Assembly (NCBI RefSeq): GCF_016097415.1 | Contig: NZ_JAEHGE010000001.1 | Span: 3,025,157-3,089,156 of the forward strand | Source: a sulfur-oxidizing endosymbiont of Gigantopelta aegis | Lineage (GTDB): Bacteria > Pseudomonadota > Gammaproteobacteria > GRL18 | Reading direction: 5' to 3' | DNA length: 64,000 nucleotides | Shown here: positions 57,713-64,000 of the stretch, one piece after another | Numbering within the stretch: position 1 is the stretch's first letter | How the letters are laid out: each line of letters begins with the position of its first letter | Position numbers and translations under genes: made by a program | The notes under the pieces: generated by a model | Databases searched by the model: none | Told to the model about the DNA's origin: nothing | Seen by the model: the letters and a program-made list of their open reading frames with translations, nothing else

Positions 57713-58690
57713 TTAAGAAATAACTTGATAGTAGATATTTTGCGGATGATTACCCTCAGCAAAGAAATACCAACGCTCAGCAATCAAGCCGACATACATT
57801 GAAGCTATCGCAATACCCAAAATCAGCACTGATGGCTTGAACAAAGCAATGACGAGCATCGCTAAAGGCACAGCAAAAACTAATACCATAAAAATATTTT
57901 TAATAGAGCGAATGAAAAAAGCAGTTTTGCCATGGAAAAAATCACGGGTATTTACTGAACCACCCATAAAGCCCATTGATTTTTGTTTGATTTGATTATG
58001 ACGAATACCAATTGCCGTCTGTACTGTTGATTTAGGGCGCAGGCGCTTATTACGCATCAAGGCTGCAACGCGAAAAATAAAAGCCAGCACCAATAACACA
58101 ATTGACCATCCTGCAAAAAATGGGATCAGCTCAGGCTGTTTATACGCTGCCAGCAGGGTTGCCAGAGTAAAGCCTGAAACCGAGCCTAATAAGGTATAGT
58201 TAATGACTGTTAGTGGGCTATGCCACTCTTGCAAAAACTTCAGGCAGGCGTAAATCATACCGGTGGCAATGAACAAGGAAAAAACCATGATGGTGGTAAA
58301 CACACCGATGAGCAAGCTCAAATCAATCACCACGGCACCAAAAGTCATTATTGTCACATTCCATTCCATGAAATGCACTAAGCCATATAGGAAGATTAAA
58401 CCCATGACCGCAGGTAAAGCAATCACTTCACGAGACAACCAAGACGTACGCCACATTGCGGCTGAACGCCAAGCTCGCTCTGGATGACCCAGATGAAAAA
58501 TAGAGGAAATAAGTCCTAAAACCAGCAACACCAAAGCAATGGCACTGCCCATGCTATAAAACACACTGGTACTGGTTTGTTCGACTACATTAAGCACCGA
58601 ATAAACCTGTCCGGTATAAATGGCAAGGAAAAGCCCCTGCCCCATACCAATCAAGGTCGTTAAGAAAATTACAGAAAATGCCGGTTGCAT
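57713..58690 (-). CDS. soeC: Sulfite dehydrogenase membrane anchor (SoeC-like, DmsC type)
   Basis: The 325-residue protein has about eight membrane segments (for example IFLTTLIGMGQGLFLAIY, MGSAIALVLLVLGLIS, LPAVMGLIFLYGLVHF, VLVFAVPLAMLVIALF) and matches DmsC/SoeC anchors that pass electrons to the quinone pool. GHPERAWRSAAMWRTSWLSRE is a typical conserved loop. It is the third gene of an A-B-C operon and follows soeB by 49 bp. Confidence 0.85.
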   Translation of the reverse strand: MQPAFSVIFLTTLIGMGQGLFLAIYTGQVYSVLNVVEQTSTSVFYSMGSAIALVLLVLGLISSIFHLGHPERAWRSAAMWRTSWLSREVIALPAVMGLIFLYGLVHFMEWNVTIMTFGAVVIDLSLLIGVFTTIMVFSLFIATGMIYACLKFLQEWHSPLTVINYTLLGSVSGFTLATLLAAYKQPELIPFFAGWSIVLLVLAFIFRVAALMRNKRLRPKSTVQTAIGIRHNQIKQKSMGFMGGSVNTRDFFHGKTAFFIRSIKNIFMVLVFAVPLAMLVIALFKPSVLILGIAIASMYVGLIAERWYFFAEGNHPQNIYYQVIS

Positions 58691-58739
58691 ACCAAGCTCC
58701 TAAAAATAATTATTTATGTATAACTGTTCGGTATAATCC

Positions 58740-59465
58740 CTACCAACTGGTGACATCATCCAATGAAGGTTCTGATGCATCGACTTGATAATCTTCTTTC
58801 TTCAATGGATTATCCACACGTTCCAGTTCATCTTTTTTGTAAGAAACATGGTTTTTACGTCTTGGTAAATAATGGTTTGAAGGCTTAGTACCCCATTCCG
58901 GCATCAATTGATAACCGCCCTGCTCACGAATAGCAATGGAAACTTCAGAATCAGGATCATGAACATCACCATAGAGACGCGCACTCGTAGGACAAGCTAG
59001 AACACAGGCTGGTTTACGTTCTGCTTCGGGTAATTCTTCATCATAAAGACGATCCACGCATAGAGTACATTTCTTCATGACTTTTTCGTGTTCATCAATT
59101 TCACGGGCGCCATAAGGGCAGGCCCATGAGCAATAACGACAACCAATACACTTGTCATAATCCACTAAGACAAAGCCATCTTCTTTACGTTTGTAACTTG
59201 CACCTGTTGGACAAACCGGCACACAAGGGGGATCTTCACAATGTAAGCAAGACTTAGGAAAGTGCACTGTTTCTGTTTGTGGAAACGTCCCGACTTCATA
59301 GGTCTGCACTCGATTAAAGAACGTCCCGGTGGGATCTTTACCATAGGGATTATCATCGGCCAAGGCACCGGCACTGCCCGAGGTGTTCCACTCTTTACAA
59401 TTCGTCACGCAGGCATGACAGCCTACGCAAACATTTAGATCAATAACTAAGGCTAGTTGAGTCAT
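58740..59465 (-). CDS. soeB: Sulfite dehydrogenase iron-sulfur subunit (SoeB-like)
   Basis: The 241-residue ferredoxin-like subunit has four cysteine clusters: CVGCHACVTNCKEW, CLHCEDPPCVPVCPTGA, CIGCRYCSWACPYGA and CTLCVDRL with CVLACPTSA. It should carry four 4Fe-4S centres between the molybdenum subunit and the membrane anchor. Its ATG directly follows the soeA stop with no gap, so they are translationally linked. Confidence 0.9.
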   Translation of the reverse strand: MTQLALVIDLNVCVGCHACVTNCKEWNTSGSAGALADDNPYGKDPTGTFFNRVQTYEVGTFPQTETVHFPKSCLHCEDPPCVPVCPTGASYKRKEDGFVLVDYDKCIGCRYCSWACPYGAREIDEHEKVMKKCTLCVDRLYDEELPEAERKPACVLACPTSARLYGDVHDPDSEVSIAIREQGGYQLMPEWGTKPSNHYLPRRKNHVSYKKDELERVDNPLKKEDYQVDASEPSLDDVTSW

Positions 59466-62375
59466 TTATTCGCTCCCCTTAAATTTACCCAGACCGGCAA
59501 AAAATGCCTGCCACTTAGGATTGCGTTTTGGTGTACCCGGCGTATGCTTATGCGCCTTAAATTGCGGTGATGTTTGCTTTGGCTCATTGTCTTCTGCTTT
59601 ATAAATTCTAACGCGCACATCATACCAGGCCGCCTGCCCCGTAATAGGATCAGAATTGGAGATATGCTCCCCATCAACATTGCTTGGCAACTCTTCGGCA
59701 ATCAAATGATTCAATAAAAAGCCGCGTTGCGATTCATTGGCATTTTTATCCAATCCCCAAGCACCGGTAGCTTTACCGACTGCATTCCAGGTCCAGACAG
59801 TGCCCGGTTCCACAGCTTCACTGAGACGACATTGGCAACGGACTTTACCGTGCATGGATTCAACCCAGATCCAATCATCATCATGAATACCATTGGCCTG
59901 TGCAGTGACCGGATTCACGTGCAAATAGTTGTGTGCATGAATCTGACGCAACCAGGCATTTTGTGAATCCCATGAGTGATACATCGCCATTGGCCGTTGT
60001 GTCACAGCATTTAATGGATATTTTTGGGTATCCGTTAATTGCGATTCCAACGGCACATAGTACATGGGCAATGGATCAAAATAAGTCTCTACACGTTTGC
60101 GCAAATGATCAGGTGGCTGCTTGCCGGGTAATTTACCCTGCGCCGCCAGACGAAATTTCTGCAATACTTCGGAGTAGACATGAATCGTAATCGGTTCAGC
60201 AAAGCGGGTCAGACGATGTTTTCTCGCCCATTGCAAATAACCTTTATTAAAATTACGCATGTACTGATAAGACTTAGGCAAATGGTATTGATAAACACAA
60301 TTGTTTTTCTCATACATTTCCCACTGATTTGGATTCGGCTCACCTTTCATAAACTTTTCACCGGCCTTACCACGCCAACCCGCCAGAAAGCCGATACCAG
60401 AACCCGGCTCAGTTTCATAGTTGATAACAAAATCAGGGTAATCACGGTATTTACGCGAACCATCTTCCTTAACGAAAGCCGGTAGGCCTAAACGTGAACC
60501 CAATTCAATAATGGTTTCCTGGAAGGGTCTTGAATCACCTGTGGGTGGCAAAACTGGGATACGTACCGAATCAACAGGACCATCGTATTCAGAGATAGGT
60601 CGATCTAACATCGACATCACATCATGACGTTCCAGATAAGTTGTATCCGGTAGGACTAAATCAGCGAACGCAACCATTTCTGATTGAAAAGCATCACAGA
60701 CGAAGATATTGGGGATTTTATATTCACCATTTTCATCTTTATCTTTGAGCATATCGCGCACACTCATGGTATTCATACTGGAGTTCCAGGCCATATTGGC
60801 CATGAAAATCATCAAGGTATCAATTCGGTAGGGGTCGCCACGCCAGGCATTGGTGATGACATTGTGCATCAAACCATGTACTGACAAAGGGTATTCCCAT
60901 GAGAACCCCTTATCCAGTCGTACTGGCTGGCCTTCATCATCAACAAATAAATCATTGGGCTCAGCAGGCCAACCCAAAGCCATACCATCAAGTGGCGTAT
61001 TGGGCTTAACGCCTTCTGGCCCTCTTGGTGTTTTTGCACAAGGTGGAATTGGACGTGGGAATGGTGCTTTATGACGGAAACCACCCGGGCGATCAATGGT
61101 ACCCAAAATAGTCATCAGAATACTTAAGGCGCGAATCGAATGGAAACCATTAGAGTGTGCAGCTAAACCACGCATGGCATGGAATGATACCGGATTACCG
61201 GTCACACTTTCATGTTCTTTGCCCCAGGTATCAGTCCAGGGAATAGGCAGTTCAATTTTTTGATCACGTGCCGTAATACCCATTTCATGGGCAAGCTGTT
61301 TAATGGTTTCAACAGAAACACCGGTGATAGAAGAAGCCCACTCAGGGGTATAATCTTTAACGCGATCCACTAATAACTGAAATGCTGGCTTAACATTAGT
61401 ACCATTATCCAGTTGGAACTCACCTAATAGGTAAGGATCGGCATCTTCTGTATGAGTTTTAACCGTGCCATTCTTATGGCGATCCCACCAGAGTTTATTT
61501 TGTGAATCAACACAAAGATCATCAATATCATCAGGCCCTTGACGCACAAACAAGCCTTCTTCATTACTGGCTTCATCGATATTCACCAGCTCAGCAGAGT
61601 TCGTATATTGAATTAAGAAGTCGCGGTCATAAAGACCTTGCTGGATAATTTCATTAATAATGGCCAGAATTAATGCACCATCAGTACCCGGTTTAATGGG
61701 TACCCATTCATCAGCAACGGCTGAATAACCTGAACGAATGGGGTTAATGGATATAAAGCGTCCACCATTACGTTTAAATTCTGCCAATTGCATTTTTAAT
61801 GGATTAGAATGATGGTCTTCTGCAGTACCAAACATGATAAATAATTTAGAGCGCTCTAGATCAGGACCGCCAAATTCCCAAAATGAACCACCAATGGTAT
61901 AAATCATACCCGCAGCCATGTTCACCGAACAAAAACCACCATGTGCCGCATAATTTGGCGTACCGAATTGCTTAGCAAATAATCCGGTGAGTGCTTGCAT
62001 CTGATCACGCCCAGTGAATAAGGCAAATTTCTTCGGATCCGTCGCACGGATTTCCCTCAGGCGCTCTTCCATAATTTCGAAAGCTTCATCCCAGGAGATT
62101 TCTTCAAAATCATTATCACCCCGTTCTGCACCCTTTCTTCGGCGCAGTGGCTTAGTTAAACGGGCTGGCGAGTATTGCTTCATGATCCCTGAAGATCCTT
62201 TGGCGCAAATAACACCCTTATTCAAAGGATGATCAGGATTACCCTGAATATATCTCACTTCACCATTTTTGACGGTGACTCGAATACCACAACGACAAGC
62301 ACACATATAACAGGTAGTGTTCTTGACCTCGATGTGATCCTTGACTTCAGCTTCTACATTATTCTCTGAGTGCAT
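59466..62375 (-). CDS. soeA: Sulfite dehydrogenase molybdopterin subunit (SoeA-like)
   Basis: The 969-residue protein belongs to the DMSO-reductase family of molybdopterin (bis-MGD) enzymes. The N-terminal 4Fe-4S site is Cys22, Cys25, Cys29 and Cys57 (TTCYMCACRCG...GVICAKG). Further features are SWDEAFEIM, MFGTAEDHHSNPLK and HVNPVTAQANGI in the C-terminal cap domain. There is no twin-arginine signal, so the enzyme faces the cytoplasm, as SoeABC does, unlike periplasmic thiosulfate or polysulfide reductases. The most likely reaction is sulfite oxidation to sulfate with electrons to quinone. Other cytoplasmic-facing relatives cannot be ruled out without a tree. Confidence 0.85.
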   Translation of the reverse strand: MHSENNVEAEVKDHIEVKNTTCYMCACRCGIRVTVKNGEVRYIQGNPDHPLNKGVICAKGSSGIMKQYSPARLTKPLRRRKGAERGDNDFEEISWDEAFEIMEERLREIRATDPKKFALFTGRDQMQALTGLFAKQFGTPNYAAHGGFCSVNMAAGMIYTIGGSFWEFGGPDLERSKLFIMFGTAEDHHSNPLKMQLAEFKRNGGRFISINPIRSGYSAVADEWVPIKPGTDGALILAIINEIIQQGLYDRDFLIQYTNSAELVNIDEASNEEGLFVRQGPDDIDDLCVDSQNKLWWDRHKNGTVKTHTEDADPYLLGEFQLDNGTNVKPAFQLLVDRVKDYTPEWASSITGVSVETIKQLAHEMGITARDQKIELPIPWTDTWGKEHESVTGNPVSFHAMRGLAAHSNGFHSIRALSILMTILGTIDRPGGFRHKAPFPRPIPPCAKTPRGPEGVKPNTPLDGMALGWPAEPNDLFVDDEGQPVRLDKGFSWEYPLSVHGLMHNVITNAWRGDPYRIDTLMIFMANMAWNSSMNTMSVRDMLKDKDENGEYKIPNIFVCDAFQSEMVAFADLVLPDTTYLERHDVMSMLDRPISEYDGPVDSVRIPVLPPTGDSRPFQETIIELGSRLGLPAFVKEDGSRKYRDYPDFVINYETEPGSGIGFLAGWRGKAGEKFMKGEPNPNQWEMYEKNNCVYQYHLPKSYQYMRNFNKGYLQWARKHRLTRFAEPITIHVYSEVLQKFRLAAQGKLPGKQPPDHLRKRVETYFDPLPMYYVPLESQLTDTQKYPLNAVTQRPMAMYHSWDSQNAWLRQIHAHNYLHVNPVTAQANGIHDDDWIWVESMHGKVRCQCRLSEAVEPGTVWTWNAVGKATGAWGLDKNANESQRGFLLNHLIAEELPSNVDGEHISNSDPITGQAAWYDVRVRIYKAEDNEPKQTSPQFKAHKHTPGTPKRNPKWQAFFAGLGKFKGSE

Positions 62376-62766
62376 TCAGATAAAACCTCATAAAGCGCTA
62401 TTTAAAAAGCCATAACTCTTTATTTGAGTCCGACTTACTCTGTCCATTAGTTATTATTAATCCAATATCCAGTATTTTATTCTAATATACTAATTTGTTC
62501 TAGTATTGACATAAGTCAATGCAGCAACTATCACCAAAAAGTCTATTTCAGTCATTTCTAATACCTTTATCTATTACTTTTGGGTAGTAGGTCTAATCGA
62601 TATTAAATCAATACATAAGCAATACTAGACCATTTTGCTCAAATATCGAGCAATACGCTTAAAACACTTTCAATATCTCTTCATTGCAACAAAAATTATT
62701 CTGTTTTGTTAAAATCCTCATCTACCCCGATAAGAATCCATCATCAACCAACACTAGGACAAGACA
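62376..62766. other. 391-bp divergent gap between soeA and tcdA
   Basis: This AT-rich stretch must contain both promoters. I see short repeats of CAATACT-like sequence and TATTAA tracts but no convincing -10/-35 pair, riboswitch or hairpin. Confidence 0.4.
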
Positions 62767-63576
62767 GTGCTATCACAGAACTACACAGAACGCTTTGGCG
62801 GTATACAAAGACTTTATGGCACAAAAAAAGCACAACTCATACCGACTTTGAAAATTTGTGTGGTTGGTATCGGTGGTGTTGGCTCATGGGTAGTTGAAGG
62901 CCTGGCACGTACGGGTGTAGGACATATCACACTTATTGACCATGATGATATTGCTCTGTCTAATATTAATCGGCAGATACACACCCTTGACAGTAGCATC
63001 GAACAATCAAAGGTGCTTACCATGCAGGCACGGGTGATGGAAATTAATCCTGAATGCCAATGTCATGCAATTGATGATTTACTCACTGAAAATAATCTGG
63101 CGAAGTATTTTTCTAAAGTGGCCAGTGAGAAATTTGACTATGTGATCGATGCCATTGATAGCGTAAAGCACAAAAGCGTGCTGATTTATTATTGCAAGCG
63201 TAATAAAATTCCCATTATTACTACCGGGGGTGCTGGTGGATTGAGTAATCCTACCGCTGTAGAAATTTGTGATTTAAGCAAAACCTATAATGACCCACTG
63301 GCCGCTACAGTACGCTCGCAATTACGTCAGCAATATAATTTTACCCGCAACCCACAAAGTCGCTTTGGGGTCGAATGCGTATTTTCCACCGAACAGCAAT
63401 TGTATCCACAGGCTGATGGCAGTATCGGTCAAGAAAAATCAGTCACCAAAGGTGTTAGCCTGGATTGTAATTTTGGCTATGGTTCATCCAGTTGTGTTAC
63501 CTCTGTCTTTGGCTTTGCTGCCGCTGCGCGCGCAATCGAAAAAGCATTGGCCAGACGGCAAAGAAAGAGTGCTTAG
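62767..63576 (+). CDS. tcdA: tRNA threonylcarbamoyladenosine dehydratase
   Basis: TcdA (CsdL) cyclises t6A to ct6A at position 37 of tRNAs using ATP. The 269-residue E1-like protein starts at a GTG (62767). It has YTERFGGIQRLYG, the nucleotide loop VVGIGGVGSWVVEGLARTGVG near residue 31, DHDDIALSNINRQIHT, VIDAIDSVKHKSVLI, TGGAGGLSNPTAVEICDLSKT and a C-terminal GYGSSSCVTSVFGFAAAA. The stop codon overlaps the left end of a MITE, so the element may have reset the 3' end. Confidence 0.92.
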   Translation: MLSQNYTERFGGIQRLYGTKKAQLIPTLKICVVGIGGVGSWVVEGLARTGVGHITLIDHDDIALSNINRQIHTLDSSIEQSKVLTMQARVMEINPECQCHAIDDLLTENNLAKYFSKVASEKFDYVIDAIDSVKHKSVLIYYCKRNKIPIITTGGAGGLSNPTAVEICDLSKTYNDPLAATVRSQLRQQYNFTRNPQSRFGVECVFSTEQQLYPQADGSIGQEKSVTKGVSLDCNFGYGSSSCVTSVFGFAAAARAIEKALARRQRKSA

Positions 63577-63746
63577 TGTCCATCCGTTTTTCTAGAATTA
63601 TTTGATAATTTTGACCGTAGGGTGGGCACGCTTTTTGTGCCCACGCTGAAAGTGTACATAATAAGCGCTTGAGTCAGCGTGGGCAGATAAAGCCATGCCC
63701 ACCCTACGGTTCTTTATATAAAAAAACCTATTGACGGATGGGCACT
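63575..63746. repeat. 172-bp MITE with GTAGGGTGGGCA core
   Basis: The terminal repeats AGTGTCCATCCGT and ACGGATGGGCACT pair at 12 of 13 positions. Inside, 63616-63708 is the palindromic core seen at 8087, 15317 and 10911. It starts on the last two bases of the tcdA stop codon. A truncated copy lies at 5080-5126. It has no coding capacity and so depends on a transposase elsewhere, if it moves at all. Confidence 0.8.
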
Positions 63747-63779
63747 ACTTAGCTTAATTATTTAACTTATATCTTTAAC

Positions 63780-64000
63780 TCAGTGCTTTACCACTCCGAT
63801 ATAAAAAGGTTTATCACATGATATAGCTAATGGCTTAGTTACTTTAGACACTAGGGAGTTAATGGGATTAACGACACCTTTCACCAGAAAATTAACTTTT
63901 TTAACGGTGGGATCATTCAAGCTTCCCATGACAGATTCTTGAAAAATGGGACAACCCTTTTTATCAATCGTCGCCACTTCAAAATCAACAAATTCTTTGT
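63780..64000 (-). CDS. C-terminal part of an unidentified protein (cut by window edge)
   Basis: The frame enters at the right edge and ends at the TGA at 63780-63782, giving the last 73 residues (ending YIGVVKH). The segment ATIDKKGCPIFQESVMGSLNDP followed by VKKVNFLVKGVVNPIN has no recognisable family motif. Its start and function lie outside the window. Confidence 0.55.
   Translation of the reverse strand, partial: KEFVDFEVATIDKKGCPIFQESVMGSLNDPTVKKVNFLVKGVVNPINSLVSKVTKPLAISCDKPFYIGVVKH

Overview
The window is AT-rich bacterial chromosome (about 40% G+C by eye, not counted). Its gene content points to a free-living, motile gammaproteobacterium. It carries the cysS-glnS-ppiB-lpxH neighbourhood, PBP1B, acnB, purB, ppx-ppk and metZ in gammaproteobacterial form, a large che operon, and a cytoplasmic molybdoenzyme operon of the SoeABC type used by sulfur oxidisers to oxidise sulfite. 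I infer a sulfur-oxidising gammaproteobacterium, perhaps near Thiotrichales. The species cannot be fixed from this sequence alone.

Left part (1-24000): PBP1B (cut by the left edge), cysS, glnS, two cyclophilins, a secreted beta-helix protein, a GST-like protein and lpxH. A HupE/UreJ - parvulin - DUF3604 cluster follows; its DUF3604 gene is split by an IS1595-family element. Then come a secreted metallo-beta-lactamase-fold protein, several unknown secreted proteins, metZ, a spermidine-synthase-like protein and an alkaline phosphatase. A second, intact IS1595 copy lies at 22644-23707. This part is rich in small non-autonomous repeats: two nearly identical 180-bp elements in opposite orientation, and a family of palindromes built on GTAGGGTGGGCA.

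Middle (24000-36100): acnB, an ABC-2 type exporter, purB, a small cluster of a GNAT, an unknown cytosolic protein and a secretin-N-domain-like protein, then ppx and ppk1 ending at a clear bidirectional terminator.

Chemotaxis block (36119-49540, all minus strand): STAS, cheY (frameshifted in a poly-A run), cheA, cheW, parA, a soluble chemoreceptor with a haemoglobin-like domain and two PAS domains, cheR, cheD and cheB. It continues into a STAS / receiver-PP2C-HATPase / HPt set that matches the HsbA-HsbR-HptB partner-switching set of Pseudomonas, and ends with a histone H1-like Lys/Ala-rich protein. The soluble receptor has a lysine-rich N-terminal tail, sits beside a ParA ATPase and ends in a WxxF tether. 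This suggests a ParA-positioned cytoplasmic receptor array that senses oxygen or redox state.

Right part (49541-64000): a truncated DUF1538 membrane protein abuts a decayed IS3-family element. An SseB-like protein, a lipoprotein, a two-gene c-di-GMP unit (PAS/GGDEF/EAL plus HD-GYP), soeCBA, tcdA with a 172-bp MITE overlapping its stop codon, and an unidentified gene cut by the right edge follow.

A recurrent pattern is that every coding frameshift I could resolve (one IS1595 copy, cheY, and at least four sites in the IS3 transposase) is a one-base loss in an A/T homopolymer. Whether this is real decay or a sequence artefact is the main quality question for this window.
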